Shown here: positions 18,486 through 26,556 of the stretch, piece after piece
Layout of the letters: the number at the start of each line of letters is the position of its first letter
Numbering within the stretch: position 1 is the first letter of the stretch
Translations under genes and position numbers: made by a program
The notes under the pieces: generated by a model
Seen by the model: the letters and a program-made list of their open reading frames with translations, nothing else
Databases searched by the model: none
What the model was told of the DNA's origin: nothing
From: an uncultured Bacilli bacterium
GTDB lineage: Bacteria; Bacillota_I; Bacilli_A; RF39; UBA660
DNA length: 64,000 bases
Assembly: GCA_934157235.1 (NCBI GenBank)
Contig: CAKPHH010000001.1
Location: 453,546-517,545, forward strand
Direction: 5' to 3'

Positions 18486-18515
18486 TTGACACAAAAATAG
18501 ACATAACTGTATAAT
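18486..18515 (+). promoter_or_regulatory. consensus sigma-A promoter for plus-strand TasA-like gene
   Basis: Perfect TTGACA (18486..18491), an 18-base spacer and perfect TATAAT (18510..18515), 27 bases before the ATG at 18542. A second TTGACA at 18455 and a third at 18391 have poorly placed -10 boxes. The consensus strength contrasts with promoters A-C and fits a repressed gene. Confidence 0.75.
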
Positions 18516-18541
18516 TAATGTAAAAGAATAGGAAGATTGTT

Positions 18542-19171
18542 ATGTTGAAAAAGTTTAAAATAGTATTATTTCTTTTCCTACTTCTAGTGTTTGTTTTAGA
18601 TGTAACAACGACATATTCTAAATACACATCGGAAGCGATAGGAGAAGTAAAAACAAATATAGCTAAATGGCAAATACTTGTTAATGACAATGATATAACA
18701 AGTAATTATACTTCGACCATTGATTTTACCCCTGTCATTGAGGAAAACGTAAATGTTGCGGCAAATACCATGGCTCCTCAATCAAAAGGCTACTTTGATA
18801 TTGAAATAAATCCCGAAAACGTCGGAACATCTTTTACATATACAATCGAACTATTGCCTTTAGAAAACAGTGACATAACAGATATCGTAATCACCGATTA
18901 CGCAACAATCGATGAAAATACTGATTTAAATAACATAACAAAAAAAACCTACAACAATAGTACTATTACAAATAATGTTTTATATGATAACACAATAACA
19001 AACTTCAAACATAAACCTTTCCGTATCAGATTATATTTCTGTTGGAAAGATGATGCTACTAATACTATGGATGATAATGCTGATACCATAATTGGTGAAA
19101 AAGCCGCCAATGGTGAAGAAATCAATTTCAAAATAAGTGCCAGTATTTCATTCAATCAATATATAAGCTAA
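18542..19171 (+). CDS. TasA/camelysin-like secreted protein
   Basis: A 209-residue precursor and one of the few plus-strand genes. A short basic start (MLKKFK), a hydrophobic core, then TTYSKYTSEAIGE, the cleavage-proximal motif common in short TasA-like proteins. AKWQILVND starts the first mature strand. Ser/Thr-Asn-rich strands follow: GYFDIEINPENVGTSFTYTIEL, FRIRLYFCWKDD and FKISASISFNQYIS. It differs in type and size from the WEPND-bearing paralogues on the other strand, but probably uses the same SipW enzymes. AGGAAG precedes the ATG, with a consensus promoter upstream and a strong terminator downstream, so it is monocistronic. Confidence 0.75.
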   Translation: MLKKFKIVLFLFLLLVFVLDVTTTYSKYTSEAIGEVKTNIAKWQILVNDNDITSNYTSTIDFTPVIEENVNVAANTMAPQSKGYFDIEINPENVGTSFTYTIELLPLENSDITDIVITDYATIDENTDLNNITKKTYNNSTITNNVLYDNTITNFKHKPFRIRLYFCWKDDATNTMDDNADTIIGEKAANGEEINFKISASISFNQYIS

Positions 19172-19206
19172 AACAGATGACTTAGTCATCTGTTTAATTT
19201 TTTCTA
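19171..19206 (+). terminator. Rho-independent terminator
   Basis: Eleven-bp perfect stem AAACAGATGAC (19171..19181) and GTCATCTGTTT (19185..19195) with a 3-base loop, followed by AATTTTTTC. It ends the plus-strand TasA-like gene and starts at its stop codon. It may also act for the convergent phosphatase gene. Confidence 0.85.
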
Positions 19207-19217
19207 AGAGTAACAAA

Positions 19218-19889
19218 TTATATATCAAAATCATCATACTCTAAATCATCAAAAATAATATTTTCAATACTAATTAGTTCACATTCTTCATTAAATATTA
19301 ATTTAAAAACATCTGGAGAATTAATCCCTTTATCAAAAACAACTTTATCTTTGAAACAAAAAGCTAATTCCTGATCATTTCGAACTTCTATTAGTTTACA
19401 CCATTTTAGTAACAAAAACATCATCGCATAAGCATGAGAAAATATCGCAATTCTTTTACCCTTATTATTAGAAATAACCTCCATTAAAGCTTCATACATT
19501 CTTTTTCTAACATCTAACTGGCTTTCTCCATTAGGTGCCTTAAACATTGGATCTTCACATTGTTTTTTAAACAAGAAAGGTATCTTTTCATTTTCTTTTA
19601 AACCTGTTTTTCTCTCATCAAACCTATCATCGATATTAACTTTCAAGTTCTGCTTATCAAGTAAATATTTAGCTGTTTGCAATGTCCTTACACAATTACT
19701 CGTATAAACAACATCCATATCTTGTAATTCTTTCTCATTACTTAATATCTCTGCCCTTTTTTCACCTTTAACACTCAAAATTATTTTTTCATTCTTAATT
19801 AAATACTCCTGATCAGTCCTATAACTTTCAATCATTGTATTATTATTAAATCTAACTGAATGTCTTATTAAATATACAACTGTCTCCAT
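19218..19889 (-). CDS. histidine phosphatase family protein (phosphoglycerate mutase-like)
   Basis: A 223-residue cytoplasmic protein of the His phosphatase superfamily, which transfers phosphate through a catalytic His. The motif LIRHSVRF near the N-terminus replaces the usual RHG with RHS, keeping Arg-His. The second region has SNCVRTLQTAKYL (Arg contact), a conserved Glu near ERKTG, and IAIFSHAYAM, which holds the second catalytic His. The ATG at 19889 sits behind GGAGAGG; an in-frame TTG three bases upstream would be too close. Substrate cannot be told; sugar phosphates and phosphoserine are common for the family. The upstream gene is a decayed pseudogene. Confidence 0.8.
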   Translation of the reverse strand: METVVYLIRHSVRFNNNTMIESYRTDQEYLIKNEKIILSVKGEKRAEILSNEKELQDMDVVYTSNCVRTLQTAKYLLDKQNLKVNIDDRFDERKTGLKENEKIPFLFKKQCEDPMFKAPNGESQLDVRKRMYEALMEVISNNKGKRIAIFSHAYAMMFLLLKWCKLIEVRNDQELAFCFKDKVVFDKGINSPDVFKLIFNEECELISIENIIFDDLEYDDFDI

Positions 19890-20209
19890 CAAACCTCTCC
19901 TTCATAAAATCAGCTAAACTAACCTCAATCAAACTATATCCTTTATCTTCATACTTCAAACCAACTACTTTTAATTTATTAGGCTTAATTATCATTGAAG
20001 TATATCCATTCTCATAATTTCTTTTAGTTTTAATATTTTCAAATCAAAAGTTAAATAAACATATAAAGCAATAGCTCCAAAAACCTCCGAAAAAAATACC
20101 TTTTCCTTTTGATCATCAATTAATTTAAAATTATCTCCATTTCCAGGAACAAGTCCCTTTTTACTTATAGACCTAAATTATTAACACTAGTAAAATGATA
20201 AGCCTTCAT
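19890..20209 (-). pseudogene. decayed gene upstream of the histidine phosphatase
   Basis: Reading the minus strand from an ATG at 20209 gives MKAYHFTSVNNLG and then a stop. A second frame continues SKKGLVPGNGDNFKLI...VFFSEVFGAIALYVYLTFD, and a third ends KLKVVGLKYEDKGYSLIEV. These three fragments fit one former protein broken by at least two frameshifts. I recall proteins starting like this as uncharacterised Bacillota proteins; no function is known. The 395-base gap between the phosphatase and the prepilin gene is otherwise empty. Confidence 0.55.
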
Positions 20210-20287
20210 AGTATCACCAAACTAAGTATAACAGAAAAAGAGTTATTATAAAACTCTTTTTAGTTCATATACCAACGCCTATAAACA

Positions 20288-21109
20288 TTAAGCATTCTCT
20301 GATAAATAATTTACTCCTTGTTTAATTTTATCACTTGCTTTTATTGGTTGATGTATTACTTCTTCATAAATATATTGTCCAGGATTATCACATTTATTGT
20401 AATTACTATCAACCTTATAAACATATTTAGGAACATTACACCCTATCCATATAGCACTACTTCCACCAGTAGAAAACCATTCTTGCCAAGTTGGATATGC
20501 TGACTTATATTTAACTCCATCTATTGTAAATTCTACATCACTATACTCAAGTGTAAAACCAATTAATGTACATGCATTAGCGCCACTATCACTAGGGTAA
20601 GTTGCCGCAACACTTGCATTAGACATCGAAATTCTTCTTCGCCTTATAGAACTTTCTTCTAACTCTGAAGTAAATCCTACCTTTCCAGTATCAGTAAATG
20701 ACATTTTATAAGTATATGTAGCCTGTGGATTACCATTAGTATCTACTTCCGACTTCTTCTCCCACTTAACATAGCCCCTTACATCTCTATCTTCCCAAGG
20801 AGATTTACCATTAGTTTTTACTAATTGTTGAGTAGCATTTTTAGTTGAATCAATCATAAAATAATATATTCCATCTGGAACCTCTGAAATATATTGCCAC
20901 TCATCATTCACAAGACATTGAACATCATCTGTAGAAATATTTTTCTTTATTTCATCTAAGTAATTTTTCGCAACAGAAATAAATTCTTTCTTTTTAGTGT
21001 TATTAATCTTTTTTGTAATAGCTGGTACTACTACCGTTATTAAAGCACCAATAATAATCAGTACTACTAATAACTGTATCACAGAAAATCCTTTTTTATT
21101 AACCTTCAT
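20288..21109 (-). CDS. prepilin-like (type IV pilin/pseudopilin) protein with Gln at +5
   Basis: A 273-residue protein. The N-terminus MKVNKKGFSVIQLLVVLIIIG is a class III signal peptide with a cleavage Gly followed by Phe and a long hydrophobic helix, as in type IV pilins and ComG pseudopilins. The normally invariant Glu at +5 is Gln here. The rest is a globular exported domain with two Cys pairs possible (DVQC, NACT, GCNV, NKCD), a YVKWEKKSE segment and a C-terminal KASDKIKQGVNYLSEN. GGAG precedes the ATG. No prepilin peptidase or secretion ATPase lies in this window. Expected to need a prepilin peptidase elsewhere. Confidence 0.7.
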   Translation of the reverse strand: MKVNKKGFSVIQLLVVLIIIGALITVVVPAITKKINNTKKKEFISVAKNYLDEIKKNISTDDVQCLVNDEWQYISEVPDGIYYFMIDSTKNATQQLVKTNGKSPWEDRDVRGYVKWEKKSEVDTNGNPQATYTYKMSFTDTGKVGFTSELEESSIRRRRISMSNASVAATYPSDSGANACTLIGFTLEYSDVEFTIDGVKYKSAYPTWQEWFSTGGSSAIWIGCNVPKYVYKVDSNYNKCDNPGQYIYEEVIHQPIKASDKIKQGVNYLSENA

Positions 21110-21197
21110 AAACGACTCCTTCTACTATATAAAAATATCATATCATCACATCACTGAAATAAACAAATAAAACTTAATAATCAATGTAAAAAGCTGT

Positions 21198-21575
21198 CTA
21201 AAACTTTTCTATCACTTTAAAAATTTCAAAAACAACTTTAGATGAATCATTAAACTCACTATCAATCTCCTTAAAGATTCTTATATGTTCCCTTCTATAA
21301 TATTCAAGAGACTTATCTCCTTCTCCTTCTATAAAAGCAAGTTCTTCTGTCATGTTTTTAAACTCCGTCACAATAACTTCTACATTTTCAATTAAACAAG
21401 CCTCACTATCATCATCAAATAAAATAATACTTCTATCACCTACTTTAGGTAACTCTTCCCCTTCTAGAATATACTCTTTATATAAAGAAGTAGTAGCTCT
21501 CTTTTCTCCTTTTAAAACTAGTTTTACTAATTTATCATTATCAGTTCCAAACTTCCATCTCTCATAACTCTCCAT
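21198..21575 (-). CDS. ASCH domain protein
   Basis: A 125-residue soluble protein. The order WKFG..., LKGEKRATTSLYKEY, LPKVGDRSIILFDDDSEACLIENVEVIV, and EGEGDKSLEYYRREHIRIF matches ASCH-domain proteins, a PUA-like beta-barrel that binds RNA or modified nucleosides; bacterial members can hydrolyse N4-acetylcytidine. The conserved Lys (GEKRATTS), Thr and the Glu of the GEGDKS loop are visible. GGTGAT precedes the ATG. It is alone, with an unrelated pseudogene and terminator upstream. Family call is good; substrate is inferred from relatives. Confidence 0.8.
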   Translation of the reverse strand: MESYERWKFGTDNDKLVKLVLKGEKRATTSLYKEYILEGEELPKVGDRSIILFDDDSEACLIENVEVIVTEFKNMTEELAFIEGEGDKSLEYYRREHIRIFKEIDSEFNDSSKVVFEIFKVIEKF

Positions 21576-21610
21576 AAAATATCACCTATAGAAATTATAT
21601 CATATCAAAG

Positions 21611-21633
21611 AAAAAACTAATCCTTTAGATTAG
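21611..21633 (-). terminator. Rho-independent terminator
   Basis: Stem CTAATC (21617..21622) with GATTAG (21628..21633), then TTTTTT on the minus strand. It lies directly downstream of the decayed collagen-like gene and is a relic of that unit. Confidence 0.6.
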
Positions 21634-21642
21634 TATTTCAAT

Positions 21643-22184
21643 TTATAACTTATAACTTTTAAGAATAACATTAATCATCGAAAAAGAAATATTACCAGTA
21701 TCATCTCCAATAATTTCTGTTCTAACTTCTAGATTACCTCCAATATAAATATCTGCAAAATTAACTTCTGAAAAATCCATATCACTAGTATTACCTTTAT
21801 CAAGAACAAATTCCAAATCACTAATTTTTTCCAGTTGTTATGTTATATAAATAAAACTTCCCACCTATATCATTAGTAACATCAGATATTCTACCACATA
21901 AAGTAATTTCAAAAACACTAGTTCTTGCTACTTTTATTTGATCACCAGAAATAGATAAAATATCAGATTTTCCTGGGATAATTCTAGTTGTAGTAATTAT
22001 TAAAGTACCCTCAGCATTAGAATCTTTAAAACTAGCAAAACAAACAACATCATAAGAAGTCAGACCTAATGAACCAGACCTTTCCCACCCTTAGGACCAA
22101 GTAAAGGACAAAAGCCTAATGAATATAATTTATTTTGTAATCTTTCTCTTCTAAAATATCATCATAATTAATATCACAACTCAT
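21643..22184 (-). pseudogene. decayed collagen-like / C1q-like surface protein gene
   Basis: An intact GGTGAT site and ATG at 22184 start MSCDINYDDILEEKDYK, then the frame breaks. Other frames carry CPLLGPKGGK (a remnant of a G-x-y collagen-like stretch), SLGLTSYDVVCFASFKD, GTLIITTTRIIPGKSDI and ITLCGRISDVTNDIGG. A final fragment has ISDLEFVLDKGNTSDMDFSEVNFADIY and ends MINVILKSYKL. Together they rebuild a short coiled or collagen-like stalk with a C-terminal beta-sandwich as in C1q/TNF-like bacterial surface proteins. At least three frameshifts or stops are present. This explains the 694-base gap 21576-22269. Confidence 0.65.
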
Positions 22185-22269
22185 AAAAATCACCTGTCAT
22201 ATTATATGAAGTACTTTATTTTCAACAATAATAAACAAAAAAACAAAGTCTAAGGCTTTATTTTTTACT

Positions 22270-22698
22270 TTAACAGTTCTCTAATATTTCTAAAGCTTTC
22301 TTATACTTTTCTTCTCGTATTAAAGCTTTTTCATCCACTCCATCAAGTCGACTATTATCCATATTATGTTTAATATCCGCAATCTTTACTTTAACAGCCG
22401 CCCCATTAGTCTTTATTTCTCTAATATAATCCATATAATCTATATTCTTATCATACGTTAATAGTTTTAATACATCAATAACTTCTTTGGGAAAATCTTT
22501 TTCTAAATCTTCAAAAGTAATATCTGTATCTTCAACTACATCATGTAAAAGAGCTGCTATACAAGTAATCTCATCATTCATTTGTTCAGCTACATGAATC
22601 GGATGATATATATAAGGAGTCCCAGCTTTATCAAATTGCCCCATATGAGCATTATAAGCTATATTCATAGCCTTTCTTGTTAATTTGGTATTAATCAC
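22270..22698 (-). CDS. HD domain hydrolase, RelA/SpoT-type (MESH1-like)
   Basis: A small guanosine polyphosphate hydrolase-like protein, 142 residues from the chosen GTG. AYNAHMGQFDKAGTPYIYHPIHVAEQ has the first His, ALLHDVVEDT is the HD pair with the ED following as in SpoT-type hydrolases, and IADIKHNMDN carries the last metal ligand and the substrate contact. The ORF extends to 22755, but the GTG at 22698 is 8 bases after GAGGAG and overlaps the radical SAM stop, so I start there. Members split ppGpp or NADPH/nucleotide phosphates; the exact substrate is not shown. The synthetase half of RelA is absent. Confidence 0.8.
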   Translation of the reverse strand: MINTKLTRKAMNIAYNAHMGQFDKAGTPYIYHPIHVAEQMNDEITCIAALLHDVVEDTDITFEDLEKDFPKEVIDVLKLLTYDKNIDYMDYIREIKTNGAAVKVKIADIKHNMDNSRLDGVDEKALIREEKYKKALEILENC

Positions 22699-23755
22699 TA
22701 CTACCACTCCTCTTTTGATATACCTTACTACAAAGAGCTTCTTTTCTAGTACCAACTCCAGGAATTTTTATTTTCTCTAAATCATCATAAATACTATATA
22801 TTGGTATACCATACTTCTTACACTCCTCAGGACTAAGTTCTTTAAAAGCTGGACATGGTAATACCGTACCATCATACTTAATATCTAACTTTTCAAGTCC
22901 TGCATTACACTTATGGGTAGTATCACCTTGTAAAGGTATACCAACCCTAACTTTTCCAGTATAAATCTTACTAGCAAGAGCATCATTTAGTATTTTAAAA
23001 AACTCCCCTTTTTCTTCACTACTTAACTCTAATTCTTCTCTATTTTTTAACCCTCTACCTTGTGGTACAAAATTAAGTAAACTAATATTTTTAACAGCTG
23101 CTAGTTCCAATAGTTCTAATATATCTCCTATCTCCCTAAAATTAGGTTTCATCGGAATAAAGTGTACATCAACATCTAGTCCAACTAAAGTAGCATTAAG
23201 AAGTGATCTAAATAAAGCTTGTTGACTAAAACATCTTCTTCCCATCAAATAAGTATCAGTCTCTTGTCCATATCCTTGCATATCAAACACAATCTTAGAA
23301 AGTCCTAACTCCTTATATCTCATAAGTTCTTCTCTTTCGATACAAGAAAAAATTGGGGGATTTAACAACTTCTCATAAAATCCCATCACAGCATCAATAC
23401 TTCTTTCATCATCTTTATCAATAGTTGCTAATCTTTCTTTGCAATCTGCAATTATTGCTTTCTTCTCATCTATTGTTAATGTTTTTCTCACTTTAACACC
23501 TGATGTAAAAATAATAGTTTTAATTCCCAAATCAGTACTATAAGAAACCATTCTAGCTAATTCCGGATGTAAAAATGGTTCTCCTCCAGATAAAGATAAT
23601 TCTCCTATTCCACCAGTTTTCATAAAATAATCTATCACTCTTTTAAAATCATCAAATTGAATAATAGTATTTTTAGACATATCAGAATTAGATGAACAAA
23701 ATCTACAATTATTAGAACATTTATCAAGTATTTCAAAACATAAATCTTTAACCAT
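22691..23755 (-). CDS. radical SAM protein with SPASM-like C-terminus
   Basis: A 354-residue enzyme. The 4Fe-4S cluster motif CSNNCRFC (CxxxCxxC) is at residues 12-19, then LSLSGGEPFLHPEL (the SAM-binding GGEP) and later barrel strands. A Cys-rich C-terminus (HKCNAG, VLPCPAF, EECKKY, ALCSKVY) fits a SPASM or twitch auxiliary-cluster domain. Such proteins often modify peptides or make cofactors; no precursor peptide is apparent beside it. GGTGG precedes the ATG. It overlaps the HD hydrolase by 8 bases, so the two are translationally coupled. Substrate unknown. Confidence 0.8.
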   Translation of the reverse strand: MVKDLCFEILDKCSNNCRFCSSNSDMSKNTIIQFDDFKRVIDYFMKTGGIGELSLSGGEPFLHPELARMVSYSTDLGIKTIIFTSGVKVRKTLTIDEKKAIIADCKERLATIDKDDERSIDAVMGFYEKLLNPPIFSCIEREELMRYKELGLSKIVFDMQGYGQETDTYLMGRRCFSQQALFRSLLNATLVGLDVDVHFIPMKPNFREIGDILELLELAAVKNISLLNFVPQGRGLKNREELELSSEEKGEFFKILNDALASKIYTGKVRVGIPLQGDTTHKCNAGLEKLDIKYDGTVLPCPAFKELSPEECKKYGIPIYSIYDDLEKIKIPGVGTRKEALCSKVYQKRSGSSD

Positions 23756-23936
23756 AAACCCACCTACTTCAATAAATAAATTATATCAAAAATAAAGAAC
23801 TTTCTCAACTCAAAGAAAAGAACTCTCCTAAGAAAGCCCTTACCTTTTCTTTTTCTATACACATTAAACACTACAATAGAAGCAATTATAATAGATAAAC
23901 CAATTGTATAAATAATTGGCACACATAATTATCAAA

Positions 23937-25331
23937 TTAATAATTAACCTTTTCACTCTCTTCAAAGAATGCTTTATATCCTGAATAAGCTGCATAAATA
24001 TCTAATTTACTCGTAACTTCATATGGTGAATGCATTGATATTACTGGAACTCCACAATCTATAACATCTATTCCTTTATTAGCTAAAATATAAGCAATAG
24101 TTCCGCCTCCACCAATATCTACTTTACCAAGTTCCGATACTTGATATTTAACTTTATTTCTTTCAAAAACACTTCTTACATAAGCTACAAATTCTGCATT
24201 CGCATCACTGGCTCCTGACTTACCTCTTGCTCCTGTATATTTATTTAATTCAACACCATAGCCAATAAATGAAGCATTATTAAACTCCGAAACATCTTGG
24301 TAATTAGGATCAACTCCAGCTCCTACATCAGCAGATAACATTCTAGAGTTACAATAAGTTCTATTTAAACTAGCTGGACTATCTCCACTAGTTTTTTCTA
24401 ATAAAATATGCATAAAATTATCAAACATCTCTGAATACATTCCCGTATTTCCTACACTACCAATTTCTTCTTTATCCGCAAATATCGCAACACTTGTAAC
24501 ATCAGCTACTCTAGCATCAAGAATAGCTCTTAAAGTAGCATAAGCACAAACTTTATCATCTTGTCCATATCCAGCAACCATACTGCAATCAAAACCTAAA
24601 CTTCTTGCTTTAAATGCTGGAACAATTTCTATTTCTGAACTTAAAAAGTCTGCCTCAACAATCCCATACTTTTCATTTAATAGTTTTAAAACATTACTCT
24701 TAACTGAATTTTCTTTTTCATCACCTGGAATACTTCCAATTAATAAATTTAATCCTTCCCCTTCAATTGCCTCTGTAATTTTCTTCTCATTTTGTCTTTG
24801 TGATAAATGTGGCAAAATATCAGTAATTGTAAATATTGGATCATCCATATCTTCTCCAATATTAACTTCTATTTTCTCTCCATTAGTCTTAACAATAACA
24901 CCATGTAACGCTAAAGGAATTGTTGTCCATTGATACTTCTTAATTCCCCCATAATAATGTGTCTTAAATAATGCAAGTTTAGCATCTTCATATATTGGAT
25001 TAGGTTTTAAATCAAGCCTTGGTGAATCAATATGAGCACCAACTATATTAACTCCCTCTTCTAACTTACTCTTCCCAATAACAGCCGCAAAAATACTCTT
25101 TTTCCTATTATTGAAATAAACTTTATCTCCACTATTTAAAATATCTACATCACAAATATTTTTAAAACCTTGACTCTCTAATTCTAAAACAATACTTTTA
25201 TTAGCTTCTCTTTCTGTCTTGGAATTATTTAAAAATTTAATGTAATCATCAGAAAAATCAAATACTTTTTGTCTTTCATCATCATTTAAACTTTTCCAAC
25301 CATTTTCTTTTTTGTTTAAAATATTTTCCAT
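23937..25331 (-). CDS. M18 family aminopeptidase
   Basis: A 464-residue cytoplasmic metallo-aminopeptidase removing N-terminal acidic residues. Zinc-binding and active-site regions are visible: VGAHIDSPRLD (first His and Asp), YGGIKKYQW, ADKEEIGSVG (catalytic Glu and Glu ligand), LSADVGAGVDP (Asp ligand) and VPVISMHSPYE (final His). The ATG at 25331 lies behind GGAGG and starts MENILNKK; an extra in-frame ATG at 25346 has no such site. Length is normal for M18 (about 430-480). It is monocistronic by spacing. The 180 bases downstream hold only a short possible membrane-segment remnant. Confidence 0.88.
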   Translation of the reverse strand: MENILNKKENGWKSLNDDERQKVFDFSDDYIKFLNNSKTEREANKSIVLELESQGFKNICDVDILNSGDKVYFNNRKKSIFAAVIGKSKLEEGVNIVGAHIDSPRLDLKPNPIYEDAKLALFKTHYYGGIKKYQWTTIPLALHGVIVKTNGEKIEVNIGEDMDDPIFTITDILPHLSQRQNEKKITEAIEGEGLNLLIGSIPGDEKENSVKSNVLKLLNEKYGIVEADFLSSEIEIVPAFKARSLGFDCSMVAGYGQDDKVCAYATLRAILDARVADVTSVAIFADKEEIGSVGNTGMYSEMFDNFMHILLEKTSGDSPASLNRTYCNSRMLSADVGAGVDPNYQDVSEFNNASFIGYGVELNKYTGARGKSGASDANAEFVAYVRSVFERNKVKYQVSELGKVDIGGGGTIAYILANKGIDVIDCGVPVISMHSPYEVTSKLDIYAAYSGYKAFFEESEKVNY

Positions 25332-25395
25332 AATAACCTCCATCATTATAAGTTCTATATATAGTATACTACAAATTCCTCTTCATATTCTATAA

Positions 25396-26499
25396 TTAAT
25401 TATTTTGATATTTAGTTATATCATCAACTCTTAATGCTAAATAAGGTACATTTCTTTTCTCTTCTTTTAAAAATAAAGCAAAAGTATCATTTACATTAAA
25501 GTATCTTGTTTTCTCTTCTTCAGCCATACTAGTAGTCTTCCAACTATCAACTCCAGCTTCACTCTTTACTTTCCCACCAGTCTCATCTAAAGAAAACTTA
25601 ATAGATTGAATTGCTTTTTCTATCATTGCTATATTACCATCTGCTGTATTAAACTTTTTATTTTCTAATTCTTTATATTCTCTTTTTACATTAAATGAAA
25701 GTATAGGTGCCATAAAAAAGTCTTTTTCTGAAAAATCTCTACTTTCTTCATATTCATTAGTCTTTTTCATCATACTATCATATATCTCTTTAAATGTTTC
25801 TCCCTCTGGATTCTTATAAAATATAACTTCATCATTATCTTTAGTCTTTATCTTAACAGCAAAATCATTCTTAGAATTATAAAATAATACTTCAATCTGT
25901 TTTCTTACTGCCTCTTTTGAATTTTTATTTACTCCAAAATATTTAATATCCTCGTATTCTCCAAACTTAGCATTATCTAAAACACTAAACTTACTCTTAT
26001 ATTCAAACTCTCTATATAGCATTGTATAAAAGAAATATCTTCTTAAATCTGGATTAGTAGGATCATCTAAAGCTTCCTCACTCCAATCAAAATCTTTCAA
26101 AATATCACTTGTTTGATTAAATTTCTCTTTAATACCTTTTTCTATTTCTTCTTTTAATTTTTTAGTTTTCAATCCATAAATCTTAAAGTAATACTCATCA
26201 GATAGCATATCTTCTGTAAAACTTTCTTTATTAAGGTTTTCTACCATTTCTAGTTGTGGATTAAAAGCAACATCTGTTTTAACAATTTCATTTTTCATAT
26301 CATTCCAAACTAATTGAAATGTAGCACACCAACTACTATCAGTAGTTATCTTATCATCCATAGTAGGTACAATTGTGATACCTTTAGTTAATGGTATTTC
26401 TTTTACTTTATTATTACCCATAAAATAAATAATTCCTCCTAAGATAATTAAACAAATACAAGAAATAATAATTATTCTTTTCTTCCTAATTTTTTTCAT
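25396..26499 (-). CDS. membrane-anchored extracytoplasmic protein, unknown
   Basis: A 367-residue protein with Lys/Arg-rich N-terminus, one helix (about 9-28) and no lipobox, so an uncleaved anchor. The outside part has the motif DSSWCATFQLVWNDM and a C-terminal FNVNDTFALFLKEEKRNVPYLALRVDDI, which reminded me of the end of serpin-like folds where a strand bearing F-x-x-x-x is exposed. I could not confirm that, and the usual reactive-centre loop is not recognisable. GAGGTG precedes the ATG. It lies upstream of the M18 aminopeptidase and downstream of the MA-type metallopeptidase; with the S41 gene this makes a small peptidase neighbourhood, and an inhibitor role would fit. Confidence 0.45.
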   Translation of the reverse strand: MKKIRKKRIIIISCICLIILGGIIYFMGNNKVKEIPLTKGITIVPTMDDKITTDSSWCATFQLVWNDMKNEIVKTDVAFNPQLEMVENLNKESFTEDMLSDEYYFKIYGLKTKKLKEEIEKGIKEKFNQTSDILKDFDWSEEALDDPTNPDLRRYFFYTMLYREFEYKSKFSVLDNAKFGEYEDIKYFGVNKNSKEAVRKQIEVLFYNSKNDFAVKIKTKDNDEVIFYKNPEGETFKEIYDSMMKKTNEYEESRDFSEKDFFMAPILSFNVKREYKELENKKFNTADGNIAMIEKAIQSIKFSLDETGGKVKSEAGVDSWKTTSMAEEEKTRYFNVNDTFALFLKEEKRNVPYLALRVDDITKYQNN

Positions 26500-26556
26500 T
26501 AAAACACCTCTTTCTTCATTTAATATTTACTTTTTCTAAAATACCACCATTTTTCA

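Noticed and set aside
18455..18486. Second promoter TTGACA at 18455 for the plus-strand TasA-like gene
   Set aside because: Its nearest -10-like element is 21 bases away, which is too far; the perfect pair at 18486-18515 is preferred.
18281..18781. Short minus ORFs near the divergent region
   Set aside because: They are antisense to or upstream of the TasA-like plus gene and have no ribosome site; the plus frame has consensus promoter and SD.
1..19000. Full McrBC restriction system
   Set aside because: The ATPase is McrB-like, but no McrC nuclease motif or methylase is present, and the neighbours are surface proteins and signal peptidases.
23756..23936. Small membrane ORF in the 180-base gap (VPIIYTIGLSIIIASIVVFN)
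   Set aside because: Starts only at GTG without a ribosome site; may be a remnant but cannot be supported.
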